A stretch of 64,000 nt of DNA from Bacillota bacterium (GCA_030019365.1 JASEFA010000003.1:124001-188000); one strand, 5' to 3'; shown: positions 15,746-25,579, counted from the first letter of the stretch. Notes: generated by a model not told the origin, from the sequence alone. Numbers and translations: made by a program.

Positions 15746-18409
15746 ATGGTGAAATTCCTGACCGAACTGGTGACCGGAAATACGAACGAGCGGGAACTGC
15801 GCCGCCTTCGCCGCCTGGTCGACCGCATCAATGCTCTGGAACCGGAGGTGGAGCGTCTCAGCGACCCGGAGTTGGCCGGGCGGACGCCTGAGTTCAGGCA
15901 GCGCCTGGCCAACGGTGAGGGCCTGGATGACATCCTGCCTGAGGCCTTTGCCGTGGTGCGGGAAGCGGCGCGCCGAAGCCTGGGGCTGCGGCACTTCGAC
16001 GTGCAGCTCATGGGAGGTATTGTCCTTCACGAAGGTAACATCGCCGAGATGAAGACGGGCGAGGGCAAGACCCTGGTGGCCACCCTGGCCGCCTATGTGA
16101 ACGCCCTGCCCGGCGAGGGTGTGCACATCGTCACCGTCAACGACTACCTGGCCCGGCGCGACGCCGAGTGGATGGGTCCCATCTACCGCATGCTGGGTCT
16201 CACCGTGGGCGTGGTGGTGCACGGGCTGGACTTCGCCGAACGGCGGGCCGCCTACCTGGCCGACATCACGTACGGCACCAACAGCGAGTGCGGTTTCGAC
16301 TACCTCCGCGACAACATGGCGCTCAGCCTCAACGAGGTGGTGCAGCGACCGCTCAACTACGCCATCGTGGACGAGGTGGACAGCATCCTCATCGACGAGG
16401 CGCGTACCCCCCTCATCATTTCCGGCCCCGGCCCCCGGCCTTCCGACCTGTACTACCGGTTCGCCCGCGTGGTCAGGTACCTCAGGGAGGGCGAGGACTA
16501 CCAGGTGGACGAGAAGGCCCACTCGGTGGCCCCCACCGAGCAGGGGGTGGCCAAAGCCGAGAAGCTGGCCGGGGTTAAGAACCTGTACGCCGAGGGCACC
16601 GACCTCTCCCATTACCTGGTGAACGCCCTCAAGGCGCATGCCCTCATGAAGAGGGACCGGGACTATGTGGTCAAGGACGGCCAGGTCATCATCGTGGACG
16701 AGTTCACGGGACGCCTCATGTTCGGGCGCCGGTACTCCGACGGGCTCCACCAGGCCATCGAGGCCAAGGAAGGCCTGCGCATCCAGCGGGAAAACCAGAC
16801 CATTGCCAGCATCACGCTGCAGAACTACTTCCGCATGTACCGCAAGCTGGCAGGCATGACGGGTACGGCGTTCACCGAGGCCGAGGAGTTCCGCAAGATC
16901 TACGGCATGGATGTGGTGGTCATCCCCACCCACAAGCCCATGATCCGCGCCGACCATGCCGACGTGGTGTACAAGACCGAGCGGGCCAAGTTCGAGGCGG
17001 TGGCCAACGAGATCGAGGAGTGCTACCGCGGCGGGCAGCCCGTGCTGGTGGGCACCATCTCCATCGAGAAGTCCGAGCGCCTGAGCGACATGCTCAAACG
17101 CAGAGGCATCCCCCATCAGGTGCTCAACGCCAAGCATCACGAGAAGGAAGCCCAAATCATCGCCCGGGCCGGCCACAAAGGGCAGGTCACCATCGCCACC
17201 AACATGGCCGGGCGCGGTGTGGACATCGTCCTGGGCGAAGGCGTGGTGGACCTGGGCGGCCTGCACATCGTCGGCACCGAGCGCCATGAGGCCCGCCGCA
17301 TCGACAACCAGCTGCGCGGGCGCTCGGGACGGCAGGGGGATCCCGGTTCTTCGCGGTTCTACCTGTCGTTGGAGGACGACCTCATGCGTCTCTTCGGCGG
17401 CGAGATGATCTCGGGCATCATGGATCGACTGCGCATCCCCGAAGACGAGGCCATCGACCATCCTATGATTTCCCGGGCAATAGAGCGCGCCCAGAAGCGG
17501 GTGGAAGCCCACAACTTCGAAATCCGGCGCCGCGTGCTGCAGTACGACGACGTCATGAACAAGCAGCGGGAGATCATCTACCGGCAGCGGCGGCAGGTGC
17601 TGGAGGGTGTCGACCTGCGCGACCAGGTCATGGAGATGGTGGGCGAGGTCGTGGACGAGCTGGTCGGCACTTTCGTGCCGGAACGGGTGCATCCGGAGGA
17701 ATGGGACCTGGAGGGCCTGGCCGCGCAACTGGCGTCCCGCCTGGGGCTGGCCGGCCTGGAGCTGGAGGGCCGTAGCCGGGAAGAGTTAGTGGATTACGTG
17801 CTCGGGGAAGCGGAGGCCCTTTACGCCCGCATCGAAGAGGCCGTGGCGACGGAGCGCATGCGGGAGTTCGAGCGGCTGGTCTTGCTGCGGGTGGTCGACT
17901 ACCACTGGATGGACCACCTGGCGGCCATGGACGACCTGCGGGAGGGCATCGGCCTGCGCGCTTATGCCCAGAAGGATCCCCTCATCGAGTACCAGCTGGA
18001 AGCGTTCGAGATGTTCAATGGCATGATCCACAGCATCCGCTCCCAGGTGGTGAGTATCCTCTTCCGGGCTGGCCTGGAACAGGTGCAGGTAGCTCGGGCG
18101 GGGGCCGCAGCAGTGGGGGTTGCCGGTGCAGCTGCCGCAGGGGGTGGTGCGACGAGCGGCGGTAGGCGTGCCATGCAGGCGGCCGGAGCCGTGGCAGTGG
18201 GTGGCGCGGCGGCCGGCGGTAGATCTGCCGCCGGCAGCGGGCATGCCGCCACCGCCGGGTCCGTCGGAGGTGGGACGGCTCCCGTTCGGGGCGGGTCAGG
18301 GCGGGGAGGCTTGCCGCCCGGGAACCTGCCCAGCAAGGTGGGGCGGAACGATCCCTGCCCCTGTGGCAGCGGCAAGAAGTACAAGAAATGCTGCGGTCGC
18401 ACTGCTTGA
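15746..18409 (+). CDS. secA: Preprotein translocase ATPase
   Basis: SecA drives export of unfolded preproteins through SecYEG. This 887-residue protein has the Walker A motif (MKTGEGKT), the [20 protein letters not shown] Walker B region, the preprotein crosslinking domain, the NMAGRGVDI helicase motif and [17 protein letters not shown]. The C-terminal zinc-binding tail [17 protein letters not shown] is intact. Between the helical scaffold and the zinc tail lies an unusually long Ala/Gly-rich linker (nt about 18085-18330), with AAAAGGG- and [14 protein letters not shown]-type runs, longer and simpler than usual. The ATG start is normal for the family although no ribosome binding site is visible; see the promoter entry. 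prfB follows after about 50 bases. Confidence 0.97.
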   Translation: MVKFLTELVTGNTNERELRRLRRLVDRINALEPEVERLSDPELAGRTPEFRQRLANGEGLDDILPEAFAVVREAARRSLGLRHFDVQLMGGIVLHEGNIAEMKTGEGKTLVATLAAYVNALPGEGVHIVTVNDYLARRDAEWMGPIYRMLGLTVGVVVHGLDFAERRAAYLADITYGTNSECGFDYLRDNMALSLNEVVQRPLNYAIVDEVDSILIDEARTPLIISGPGPRPSDLYYRFARVVRYLREGEDYQVDEKAHSVAPTEQGVAKAEKLAGVKNLYAEGTDLSHYLVNALKAHALMKRDRDYVVKDGQVIIVDEFTGRLMFGRRYSDGLHQAIEAKEGLRIQRENQTIASITLQNYFRMYRKLAGMTGTAFTEAEEFRKIYGMDVVVIPTHKPMIRADHADVVYKTERAKFEAVANEIEECYRGGQPVLVGTISIEKSERLSDMLKRRGIPHQVLNAKHHEKEAQIIARAGHKGQVTIATNMAGRGVDIVLGEGVVDLGGLHIVGTERHEARRIDNQLRGRSGRQGDPGSSRFYLSLEDDLMRLFGGEMISGIMDRLRIPEDEAIDHPMISRAIERAQKRVEAHNFEIRRRVLQYDDVMNKQREIIYRQRRQVLEGVDLRDQVMEMVGEVVDELVGTFVPERVHPEEWDLEGLAAQLASRLGLAGLELEGRSREELVDYVLGEAEALYARIEEAVATERMREFERLVLLRVVDYHWMDHLAAMDDLREGIGLRAYAQKDPLIEYQLEAFEMFNGMIHSIRSQVVSILFRAGLEQVQVARAGAAAVGVAGAAAAGGGATSGGRRAMQAAGAVAVGGAAAGGRSAAGSGHAATAGSVGGGTAPVRGGSGRGGLPPGNLPSKVGRNDPCPCGSGKKYKKCCGRTA

Positions 18410-18459
18410 GTGCAGGCGGAACAGCAGACCCGGCGCTCAACATGAAGGGAGAGAAAAGG

Positions 18460-19588
18460 ATGTTCGCGGAAACGGAAAAGGTGCTGGCACAAGTGAAGGA
18501 GAAGGTCGCGGAAATGGGGGATTCCCTTTGACCTGGCGGGTAAGAAGACCCGCATAGCCCAGATCCAGGAGAAGCTGGCTCAGCCCGAAGTGTGGGCTGC
18601 GCCCGAACAGGCCCAGAGCCTGGGGAGGGAACTGGGCAGCCTGCAGGGGGTGGTGGAGAGGTTCGAGGGGATGAGCCGGGAGTGCGATGACCTGGGCGAG
18701 TTGCTGGATCTGGCCGCGGCCGACGGGGACGAGGCCATGGCGCAGCAGCTCTACCGGGATGCCCTGGGACTGGCCGAGCGGGTGGATCAGCTTCAGCTGG
18801 AGCTGCTGCTGGCGGGGGCCTACGACGCCCGTAACGCCATCCTGTCCATACATGCGGGCGCCGGGGGCACCGATGCCCAGGACTGGGCCAGCATGCTCCT
18901 GCGCCTTTACACGCGGTGGGCGGAGAATCGCGGCTTCCGCCTGCAGGTGGTGGACGTTCTCCCCGGCGAAGAGGCGGGGATCAAGAACGCCACCATGGTG
19001 GTCAGCGGGCCCTTCGCATATGGTTATCTGAAGGCCGAGAAGGGTGTCCACCGGCTGGTGCGCCATTCGCCCTTCGATGCTAGCGCCCGCCGCCACACCT
19101 CCTTTGCCCTGGTGGAGGTGCTCCCCGAGATCGAGGCCGAGGAAGACGTGGAGATCGACCCGGCCGATCTCAGGATCGACACTTTCCGGTCGAGCGGGGC
19201 GGGGGGCCAGCACGTCAACAAGACGGACTCCGCGGTGCGTATCACCCACCTGCCCACGGGCATCGTGGTTACCTGCCAGAACGAGCGGTCGCAGCATGCG
19301 AACCGGCTGACCGCCATGCGGGTACTCAAGTCCAGGCTGCTTGCCCTGAAGGAACAGGAGAGGCAGAAGGAAATCGCCGTCCTCAAGGGCGCCCACCAGG
19401 AGATCGCCTGGGGCAACCAGATCCGGTCCTACGTGCTCGATCCCTATACCCTGGTCAAAGATCACCGCACCGGCCATGAGAAGGGCAACGTGCAGGCCGT
19501 CCTGGATGGAGAAATCGATGACTTCATCTACTCTTACCTCCTTCACAGCGCCCGCGCGGGCAGCAAGTTGCCGGTTGGCGGCCCTTGA
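18460..19588 (+). CDS. prfB: Peptide chain release factor 2, programmed +1 frameshift
   Basis: RF2 recognises UGA and UAA stop codons and releases the peptide. Translation starts at the ATG at 18460 (AAGGGAGA upstream), runs 23 codons to CTT TGA at 18526-18531 and must shift +1 at CUU-UGA-C to continue as GAC at 18530 to the TGA at 19588, giving about 375 residues. The SPF stop-codon-recognition tripeptide (VRHSPFDASARRHTS) and the GGQ peptidyl-release motif (SSGAGGQHVNKTDSAVR) are present. The frame break is therefore regulatory and not a pseudogene. A second in-frame ATG at 18442 is less well supported. Order secA-prfB is conserved in Bacillota. Confidence 0.95.
18516..18532 (+). promoter_or_regulatory. 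RF2 programmed frameshift site
   Basis: The site reads GGGGG-ATTCC-CTT-TGA-C. The CUUUGAC slip sequence is canonical, and the G-run acts as an internal anti-Shine-Dalgarno partner. The gap between the G-run and CUU is 5 bases, rather than the usual 3, so pairing geometry differs slightly from the Escherichia coli site. Low RF2 levels slow UGA decoding and favour the shift. Confidence 0.9.
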
Positions 19589-19721
19589 GTGGTCGCCTGC
19601 AGGAGCCGTTGCCCCGTCCGGCGAAAGCGGCAGCCCGGTCCGGTAGCACCCGCGGGCGGAGCGGAGAGGCCGGCCCCTGCGTGGGCAATCTAACAGGAGA
19701 AAACCTGTGGGGAGGATTGCC

Positions 19722-20423
19722 ATGCGCAGGATGATGCTGGCCGCGGTCGGAGCTCTGGCGGGGGTGCTGGTGCTGGGGCAGTTGCTGATACCCCTCTTTC
19801 TGGCGCGCCGGGTGGAGGCGGCCCTGGAAAGCAGCCTGGGTATGCAGGGACTTAGGGTACACGTGGAGGTTTTCCCTTTCCTCAAGCTCATGGCGGGAGG
19901 AATAGACGCCCTGCGGGTCGAAGGGGAGAACCTGGCTGCCGGCGATTTGAACCTGGACCGGCTGGAAGCTGCCGTGACCTCGCTCCGCCTGAATGTACCC
20001 AGGCTGTGGCGGACGGGCACCCTGGCCTGGAGTGATCCCGGCCAGGCCCGCATGCGGATGGAGGTTTCCGAGGACAGCGTGAACCGCTTTCTCCAGTCCC
20101 ACCTGGGGTCCGGGGTCAGGGCGGTGGTGACGGAGGGCAGGATGGAGATCGTATCCGCCCTGCTGATCGGTGGGCAGGAGGCTCCTGTCTCGGTGGCGGG
20201 GGTGCCCGTGGTGAACCCGGATGGGAGTGTGGGATTCCGGGTGGAGGAAGTGAGCGTGGCCGGGCAAGCCGTGCCCCAGGCGGTGCGGGACATGGCCCTG
20301 CGCTTCCTGGGGTTCCCCGGAGCCCGCGTCGAGGTGGGGGAGTTGCCCTGGCCGGTCAAACCGGAACAGATCATCCTTAAGGACCGGAAAATAGTGCTGG
20401 TAGCCGGGGGAGGTACGCCGTGA
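19722..20423 (+). CDS. DUF2993 (LmeA-like) phospholipid-binding domain protein
   Basis: The 233-residue product has one N-terminal membrane anchor (MLAAVGALAGVLVLGQLLIP) and then an alternating beta-alpha pattern typical of DUF2993: LARRVEAALESSLG, VHVEVFPFLKLMAGGIDALRV, VSEDSVNRFLQSHL. The family member LmeA of mycobacteria binds phosphatidylinositides and supports envelope glycolipid maturation; a similar lipid-handling role outside the membrane is likely but unproven here. The ATG at 19722 follows GGGGAGG with seven bases between. Its stop overlaps the next gene (GTGA). It lies between prfB and an envelope glycosyltransferase. Confidence 0.75.
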   Translation: MRRMMLAAVGALAGVLVLGQLLIPLFLARRVEAALESSLGMQGLRVHVEVFPFLKLMAGGIDALRVEGENLAAGDLNLDRLEAAVTSLRLNVPRLWRTGTLAWSDPGQARMRMEVSEDSVNRFLQSHLGSGVRAVVTEGRMEIVSALLIGGQEAPVSVAGVPVVNPDGSVGFRVEEVSVAGQAVPQAVRDMALRFLGFPGARVEVGELPWPVKPEQIILKDRKIVLVAGGGTP

Positions 20424-20899
20424 AGCTGACCAGGATGGTGCTGGGGTTCCTCCTGGCGTTTTGCCTGCTGGCCGGGGCGGCGGGTGGGTATGCGTGGGGC
20501 AGGCAGGCGCGCGCCCAGGCCCCGGAGCCGGGCACCGAGCAGGACCCGCTGGTGACCAGGAGTTATGTGGATGACAAGCTGCAGGCCCTGGCCGACAAGG
20601 GCTACGTGGATCAGTTAGTGACAGCCAGGGTGCAGCCTCTGAACCTGCAGGTGGTGGAGCTGCCCAAAGGGAAGCAGTTGGTGGCGGAAGGGGGCACCGA
20701 GATCGTCGTGCGGGCCGGCAGGGCCACCGTGGTGGGCAGCAACCTGGGGGGCCTGGCCGACGTGACGGTGGGCAGGGATCTCGCCAAAGGGGAAGCGCCC
20801 CTCAACCACCTGCTGGTGGTTCCCCGCAGCGACGGGCGTGGGCTCAAGGCCATCACCGACTGTGTGGTGCTGGTCCGGGGTGGCTACAGCGTCCGGTGA
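20420..20899 (+). CDS. Small membrane-anchored conserved protein
   Basis: This 159-residue protein has an N-terminal hydrophobic helix (MVLGFLLAFCLLAGAAGG), a Gln/Ala/Pro linker, two similar phrases (VTRSYVDDKLQAL and DKGYVDQLVTARV), and a C-terminal beta-rich region with LVAEGGTEIVVRAGRATVVG and a repeated LLVVPRSDGRG. This pattern resembles small outer-face proteins of Bacillota, in particular some S-layer or spore-associated proteins, but I cannot name the family. GTG at 20420 overlaps the previous stop. Translational coupling to the DUF2993 gene suggests a shared envelope role. Confidence 0.55.
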   Translation: MKLTRMVLGFLLAFCLLAGAAGGYAWGRQARAQAPEPGTEQDPLVTRSYVDDKLQALADKGYVDQLVTARVQPLNLQVVELPKGKQLVAEGGTEIVVRAGRATVVGSNLGGLADVTVGRDLAKGEAPLNHLLVVPRSDGRGLKAITDCVVLVRGGYSVR

Positions 20900-21023
20900 G
20901 GCCCCCCAGCAAGCATCTGGGGCCACCGGGCGGGCGTCCGGGGTGCCTGAGCAGGCGTCCGGCCGCGGCAGGGAATGGTCTGGCACGGGATTGCAGGCCG
21001 GGTCCGCGAGAGCGGCCGGGCGG

Positions 21024-21845
21024 GTGAAGGTGCTGGGCGTGAGGGTAAGGGTGCTGGGCGTGGGGTTTGATCCTGTCTCGCCCGAGGATGCCTTCTCCCT
21101 GGCCTTGCACTGGCTGGGAGAAGGAGGCGGCCTGCACCTCGTGGTTACCGCCAATCCGGAAACCGTTATGAAGGCGCAGCGGCTGCCCGAGCTCGCCCGC
21201 GCCATCGAGCGGGCCGACCTGGTGGTGGCGGACGGGGTGGGGGTGGTGTGGGCTTCCCGCCGCCTGGGGCGGCCGCTGCCGGGCAGGGTGGCCGGCATCG
21301 AGCTGGCCGAGCGGCTGCTGGAGCACTGTGCTGGCACCGGGCAGCCCGTCTTCCTGCTGGGGGGGCGGCCGGCCTCCCCCGGACAACCAGCCCTTGCCGG
21401 GAGGCCGGCTTCCGCAGGGAGGCGGGCTGCTGCCGGGAGGCGGGCGGTGGCAGAGGCGGCCGCGGGGGCCCTGGCCCGGCGCTGGCCCGGCCTGAGGGTA
21501 TCCGGCACCTGGCACGGGTATTTCACCCGGGAAGATGAGCCCACTGTGCTGCAGGCGGTGTCCGCGGCCCGGCCGGTGCTGCTCCTGTGCGGGATGGGGT
21601 CCCCCCGCCAGGAACTGTGGCTGGCCCGCCACGCCGCCTTCCTCCGGGAATGCGGGGTGCGGGTGGCCATCGGAGTGGGTGGGGCCCTGGACGTGTGGTC
21701 GGGGGACGTGGGGCGCGCCCCCCCCCTGCTGCGGTGGGCCGGGCTGGAGTGGCTGTGGCGCCTGGGCCAGAGCCCCCGCAGGTTGGGACGGCAGCTGCAG
21801 CTGGTGAGGTTTGTGCTGGAGGTTCTCAGACATGGAGACAACTGA
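21024..21845 (+). CDS. WecG/TagA/CpsF family glycosyltransferase
   Basis: A GT26 family enzyme that transfers N-acetylmannosamine or a related aminosugar to lipid-linked GlcNAc, as in teichoic acid linkage units. Motifs are LHLVVTANPETVMKAQ, ADLVVADGVGVVWASR and, after the insertion, GTWHGYFTRED, LLLCGMGSPRQELWLARH and IGVGGALDVWSGDVGRAPP. After PVFLLGG the usual short turn (roughly GKPGVAE) is replaced by about 25 residues of RPASAG/GRRAAA-like repeats. The start is uncertain: GTG at 21024 or, more similar to family starts, GTG at 21039. Upstream in frame to 20880 is another simple-repeat stretch (QASGATGRASG-like) that could be an N-terminal extension. Confidence 0.8.
   Translation: MKVLGVRVRVLGVGFDPVSPEDAFSLALHWLGEGGGLHLVVTANPETVMKAQRLPELARAIERADLVVADGVGVVWASRRLGRPLPGRVAGIELAERLLEHCAGTGQPVFLLGGRPASPGQPALAGRPASAGRRAAAGRRAVAEAAAGALARRWPGLRVSGTWHGYFTREDEPTVLQAVSAARPVLLLCGMGSPRQELWLARHAAFLRECGVRVAIGVGGALDVWSGDVGRAPPLLRWAGLEWLWRLGQSPRRLGRQLQLVRFVLEVLRHGDN
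21399..21452 (+). repeat. 18-bp tandem repeats in the WecG/TagA gene
   Basis: Units beginning GGGAGGC start at 21399, 21417 and 21435, and encode GRPASA, GRRAAA and GRRAVA. They are in frame and occupy a surface-loop position. A more diverged unit (SPGQPALA) precedes them. Confidence 0.8.
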
Positions 21846-22668
21846 AGCGGTCCAGGAGCGGGAGCTGGAGGGCATTGCCCGCCGGGTGAGACACCACATC
21901 GTGCGGATGGTCGCTGAGGCGGGATCGGGGCATCCGGGAGGCTCTCTCTCCTGCGCGGACATACTGGTGGCCCTGTACTTCCGCGTGCTCCACGTGGATC
22001 CCAACCGTCCGGAGTGGCCCGAGCGCGATCGCTTCGTGCTCTCCAAGGGGCACGCCTGTCCGGCCCTGTATGCGGTGCTGGCCGAGCGGGGCTTCTTTCC
22101 CATCGAGGATCTGCGGACGCTGCGCCGGCTGGGGTCTCACCTGCAGGGGCATCCGGACATGCGCAAGACGCCCGGGGTGGAAGCTTCCACCGGTTCCCTG
22201 GGGCAGGGGCTTTCCATCGGGCTGGGAATGGCCCTGGCGGCCCGCCTGGATGCGGCGGCTTGGCGGGTGTACGTCCTTTTGGGCGACGGGGAGATCCAGG
22301 AGGGCCAGGTGTGGGAGGCGGCTATGGCGGCGGCCCATTACCGGGCGGACGGCCTCACTGCCATCCTGGACTGGAACGGGCTGCAGATCGACGGCCCCAA
22401 CGATGAGGTCATGAGCGTGCGGCCGGTGGCCGAGAAGTGGCGGGGCTTCGGCTGGGAGGTTAGGGAGATCGACGGGCACCGGTTCCCCGAGATCCTGGAT
22501 GCCCTCGCCTGGGCGCGCACGGTGCGGGGGCGGCCGGCCATCATCCTGGCCCGCACGGTGAAGGGCAGGGGAGTCTCTTTCATGGAGGGGCAGGTCGACT
22601 GGCACGGGAAGGCACCGTCGCCGCCCCAGGCGGAGCAGGCACTGGCGGAACTGGGGGGAGAAGGGTGA
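21832..22668 (+). CDS. Transketolase, N-terminal subunit
   Basis: This 278-residue half-enzyme carries the thiamine diphosphate pyrophosphate-binding domain: GSGHPGGSLSCADILVALY, FVLSKGHACPALYAVLAERG, STGSLGQGLSIGLGMA and LLGDGEIQEGQVWEAA (GDG motif). Transketolase in two genes is common in Bacillota and archaea, where each half is inactive alone. It interconverts pentose-phosphate pathway sugars. The ATG at 21832 follows GGAGG and lies within the last 14 bases of the glycosyltransferase gene. The C-terminal subunit gene starts four bases before its end. Confidence 0.93.
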   Translation: METTEAVQERELEGIARRVRHHIVRMVAEAGSGHPGGSLSCADILVALYFRVLHVDPNRPEWPERDRFVLSKGHACPALYAVLAERGFFPIEDLRTLRRLGSHLQGHPDMRKTPGVEASTGSLGQGLSIGLGMALAARLDAAAWRVYVLLGDGEIQEGQVWEAAMAAAHYRADGLTAILDWNGLQIDGPNDEVMSVRPVAEKWRGFGWEVREIDGHRFPEILDALAWARTVRGRPAIILARTVKGRGVSFMEGQVDWHGKAPSPPQAEQALAELGGEG

Positions 22669-23654
22669 GCCAGACGACGCGGGCAGCACCGACGGGGGGG
22701 GCGACGCGGGCGGCACCGGCAAGCGAGGCGACGCGGGCCGCGTACGGGCAGGCCCTGGTGGAGCTGGGGCACCAGGACCCCCGGGTGGTGGTCCTGGACG
22801 CCGATCTTTCCAAGTCCACCCACACGGCCCTGTTCGCCCGGGAGTTTCCCCACCGCCACTTCAACATGGGGATCGCGGAGCAGAACATGATGGGGGTGGC
22901 AGCCGGCCTGGCGTCGGCGGGCAAGATTCCCTTCGCCTCTACCTTCGCCGTTTTCGCCAGCGGGCGCTGCTTCGACCAGTTGCGGGTATCCATCTGCTAT
23001 CCGGGATTGAACGTGAAGATCGGCGCGTCCCACGCCGGCATCACCGTGGGCGAGGACGGAGCCTCCCACCAGGCCATCGAAGACGTGGCCCTCATGTCGG
23101 CGCTGCCCGGCATGACCGTGGTGGTGCCGGCCGACGGGCCGGAGACCCGGCAGGCGGTGTTCAGCGCTGCTGCCCGGCCGGGTCCCTGGTACCTGCGGCT
23201 GGGACGACCGCCCGTGCCCGTGGTGACACCCCCCGGCTACCGCTTCCAGGTGGGCAGGGGGTGCGTCCTGCGCCAGGGTCACGACGTAGCCATCATCGCC
23301 TGCGGGGTGATGGTGGCGCAGGCGCTGGCGGCGGCCGAAGAGCTGGCCCGAGATGGCGTGGACGCCACCGTGGTGAACATGTCCACCATCAAGCCGCTGG
23401 ATGCGGAGATGGTCGTCCAGGTGGCGCGGGAGTGCGGGGCGGTGGTGACTGCCGAGGAGCACAGTGTGATCGGGGGCCTGGGGGCAGCGGTGGCTGCGGT
23501 GCTGGGAGAAGTGTACCCGGTGCCCCTGGAGCGGGTGGGGATCCGGGACCGCTTCGGGCAGTCGGGCAAACCCGACGAGCTGATGGCCGAATACGGCCTC
23601 ACCGCTGACGACGTGGTCCGCGCCGCCCGGAAAGCCCTCGACCGGAAAGGGTAG
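22665..23654 (+). CDS. Transketolase, C-terminal subunit
   Basis: This 329-residue partner contains the pyrimidine-binding and C-terminal domains: VVLDADLSKSTHT, HFNMGIAEQNMMGVAAGLA with the catalytic Glu, HAGITVGEDGASHQAIED, and the transketolase C domain ending FGQSGKPDELMAEYGL. The N-terminus is peculiar: the natural start (ATRAAYGQALVELG) is preceded by tandem TRAAP- copies encoded by 27-bp repeats. GTG at 22665 overlaps the previous stop (GTGA). With the upstream half it forms a heterotetrameric transketolase. A terminator hairpin lies about 165 bases after its stop. Confidence 0.93.
   Translation: MSQTTRAAPTGGATRAAPASEATRAAYGQALVELGHQDPRVVVLDADLSKSTHTALFAREFPHRHFNMGIAEQNMMGVAAGLASAGKIPFASTFAVFASGRCFDQLRVSICYPGLNVKIGASHAGITVGEDGASHQAIEDVALMSALPGMTVVVPADGPETRQAVFSAAARPGPWYLRLGRPPVPVVTPPGYRFQVGRGCVLRQGHDVAIIACGVMVAQALAAAEELARDGVDATVVNMSTIKPLDAEMVVQVARECGAVVTAEEHSVIGGLGAAVAAVLGEVYPVPLERVGIRDRFGQSGKPDELMAEYGLTADDVVRAARKALDRKG
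22677..22742 (+). repeat. 27-bp tandem repeats at the start of the transketolase C gene
   Basis: Copies beginning ACGCGGG start at 22677, 22704 and 22731. They read TRAAPTGGA, TRAAPASEA and TRAAYG, so the protein's own N-terminal codons were duplicated in frame. Confidence 0.85.
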
Positions 23655-23819
23655 CACCTCCAGCGCCAGTGCGGCCAGGACCGAGGCACCGGCGGGAGAG
23701 GACGAGAGCCGGGGAGTCGTCCGGCTGACACATGTTGGCGACTGAAGGCGCTGGCGGCTGAGGATGTTGGTTTTTCCTTCCTGGGCTGTGGGGGAAAAGG
23801 AATTTGCGGCTTTTTGTCG

Positions 23820-23848
23820 AAGGCCTGTGTGAGACAGGCCTTTCTGTT
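23820..23848 (+). terminator. Intrinsic terminator after the transketolase genes
   Basis: Stem AAGGCCTGT at 23820-23828, loop GTGAG, complementary arm at 23834-23842, followed by TCTGTT. It separates the prfB-transketolase block from ftsE, which then probably has its own promoter. Confidence 0.6.
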
Positions 23849-23874
23849 GTCCGCGGGGCGCTTCAACGGGAACG

Positions 23875-24570
23875 GTGTCGGCGGTGATCGAGTTCTACGG
23901 GGTAAGCAAGACCTTCCCTAACCAGGTGACGGCCCTTCGGGACATCGACTTGCAGGTGGGGAACGGCGAATTCGTCTTCGTGGTCGGGCCCAGCGGGGCG
24001 GGGAAGTCCACGCTCGTAAAGCTGGTTTACCGCGAGGAGATCCCCACCCGGGGGCGACTTCTGGTAGGGGGGCGCGATGTCACCGCCCTGCGGCCGGCTC
24101 AGGTATGCTACCTGAGAAGGACCATTGGGGTGGTGTTTCAGGATTTCCGCCTGCTGCCCAACAAAACCGTATTCGACAACGTGGCCTTTGCCATGCGCGT
24201 GGTGGAGGCGGGGCCACGAGAAATCAGGCGCCGCGTACCCCAGGTGCTGGAGTTGGTCGGCCTCTCCGACCGGGCCCGCGCCTGTCCCGACGAGCTTTCC
24301 GGCGGTGAGCAGCAGCGGGTGGGATTGGCGCGCGCGATCGTGAACAACCCTTCCGTCCTTCTCGCAGATGAGCCCACGGGGAATCTGGATCCCCGTACTT
24401 CCCTGGAGATCCTGCGCCTGCTCATGGATATCAACCGCATGGGGACCACCGTGATCATGGCTACTCATGCCCGCCACCTGGTGAATGTGGCTCGCCGCCG
24501 GGTGGTGGAGCTCGACGCCGGCCGCCTGGTCCGCGACGAGCTGCGGGGTGGCTACGGGCATGAAGGTTAG
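23875..24570 (+). CDS. ftsE: Cell division ABC ATPase
   Basis: FtsE pairs with FtsX to activate peptidoglycan hydrolases at division. The 231-residue ABC protein has Walker A ([13 protein letters not shown]), the Q-loop [14 protein letters not shown], the signature [15 protein letters not shown], Walker B ([12 protein letters not shown]) and the H-loop MATHARHLV. Length is usual. The GTG at 23875 has a weak ribosome binding site; GTG at 23884 is an alternative. ftsX begins 11 bases before its stop. Confidence 0.94.
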   Translation: MSAVIEFYGVSKTFPNQVTALRDIDLQVGNGEFVFVVGPSGAGKSTLVKLVYREEIPTRGRLLVGGRDVTALRPAQVCYLRRTIGVVFQDFRLLPNKTVFDNVAFAMRVVEAGPREIRRRVPQVLELVGLSDRARACPDELSGGEQQRVGLARAIVNNPSVLLADEPTGNLDPRTSLEILRLLMDINRMGTTVIMATHARHLVNVARRRVVELDAGRLVRDELRGGYGHEG

Positions 24571-25579
24571 GACCTGGGGGTACCTGGTCAAAGAGGCGTG
24601 GGGTGGGATCCGCACCGGCAGGCTGATGGCGGTGGCCTCGGTGAGCACGGTGGCGGTATCCCTCCTCGTCCTGGGGTTGTTCCTGGCCCTGGTGCTGAAC
24701 CTGGGACGGCTCATGGCGCAGGTGGAGTCGGAAGTCCAGATCCGGGCCTTCCTGGTGGACGGCACGGGAACGCCGGCAGGCGGTCAGGGCGGTGCGGGCA
24801 TGTGGGGGACTTCCCCCGGGGGTTCTCCCGGCGGTTCTCCGGGCGGTTCGGGGGGCGGCACCGGCTCCTCCGGAAGCGCGGAGGGGCAGGGGCAACCGGG
24901 GCGGCCCGATGTGGCCCAACTGGAGGGGCAGATCAAGCAGTTCGAGGGGGTCACCGCGGTCCGGTTCGTGAGCAAGGAAGAAGCGCTGGAGCGCATGCGC
25001 CAGTCCTTCGGCGAGCGAGCGCCCGTCCTGGAGGCGGTGGACGACATCAATCCCCTGCCCGATTCCTTTGAGGTACAGGTGGCCCGTCCGGAACTGGTGA
25101 GGCCGGTGGCCGAAGCCATCGCCGCCCTGCCCGGGGTGGCGCAGGTGGATTACAAGCACGACACGGTGGACCGGCTCTTTCGCCTGACGGCAGTGATACG
25201 TGGCCTGGGGCTTGCGGTGGCGGTCTTCCTGGTGCTGGGGTCCACGGTGGTCATCTCGAATGCCGTCAGGCTTACTGTGTTCGCGCGGCGCCGGGAGGTG
25301 GCCATCATGAAGCTGGTGGGTGCCACCGACTGGTTCATACGCTGGCCCTTCGTACTCGAGGGTCTGGCCCTGGGCGTGGCCGGAGCCGCGCTGGCGGTGG
25401 GGGCCCTGGCGGGGGCGTACTGGTGGGCGGCGGGCGTGGCGGCCCGCACGCTACCCTTCCTGCCTCTGATCGCCCCCGAAAAGGTGCTGCGGTCCCTGGC
25501 GTGGCCCGTGCTGGGCCTGGGGGCACTGGTGGGCAGCCTGGGGAGCGCGGTTTCCCTCCGCCGCTTCCTGCATGTTTGA
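24560..25579 (+). CDS. ftsX: Cell division permease with simple-sequence loop
   Basis: FtsX has an N-terminal cytoplasmic helix, TM1 ([20 protein letters not shown]), an extracellular domain that binds hydrolases or their activators, and three C-terminal membrane helices. Recognisable phrases are [33 protein letters not shown] and [24 protein letters not shown]. At the start of the extracellular domain, where relatives run straight from the first strand, about 48 residues rich in Gly, Ser and Pro are inserted (nt about 24762-24906), including PGGS three times in tandem. The protein has 339 residues, longer than the usual 300. It overlaps ftsE and is followed by a coiled-coil M23 peptidase. 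Confidence 0.93.
   Translation: MKVRTWGYLVKEAWGGIRTGRLMAVASVSTVAVSLLVLGLFLALVLNLGRLMAQVESEVQIRAFLVDGTGTPAGGQGGAGMWGTSPGGSPGGSPGGSGGGTGSSGSAEGQGQPGRPDVAQLEGQIKQFEGVTAVRFVSKEEALERMRQSFGERAPVLEAVDDINPLPDSFEVQVARPELVRPVAEAIAALPGVAQVDYKHDTVDRLFRLTAVIRGLGLAVAVFLVLGSTVVISNAVRLTVFARRREVAIMKLVGATDWFIRWPFVLEGLALGVAGAALAVGALAGAYWWAAGVAARTLPFLPLIAPEKVLRSLAWPVLGLGALVGSLGSAVSLRRFLHV

Noticed and set aside
15398-17728. A 776-codon open frame on the minus strand
   Set aside because: It is antisense to secA, His-rich and without motifs.
18460-18531. Premature stop in prfB suggesting a pseudogene
   Set aside because: The CUUUGAC context is the known programmed frameshift that controls RF2.
18437-20374. A 645-codon open frame on the minus strand
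   Set aside because: It is antisense to prfB and the DUF2993 gene, which have clear motifs.
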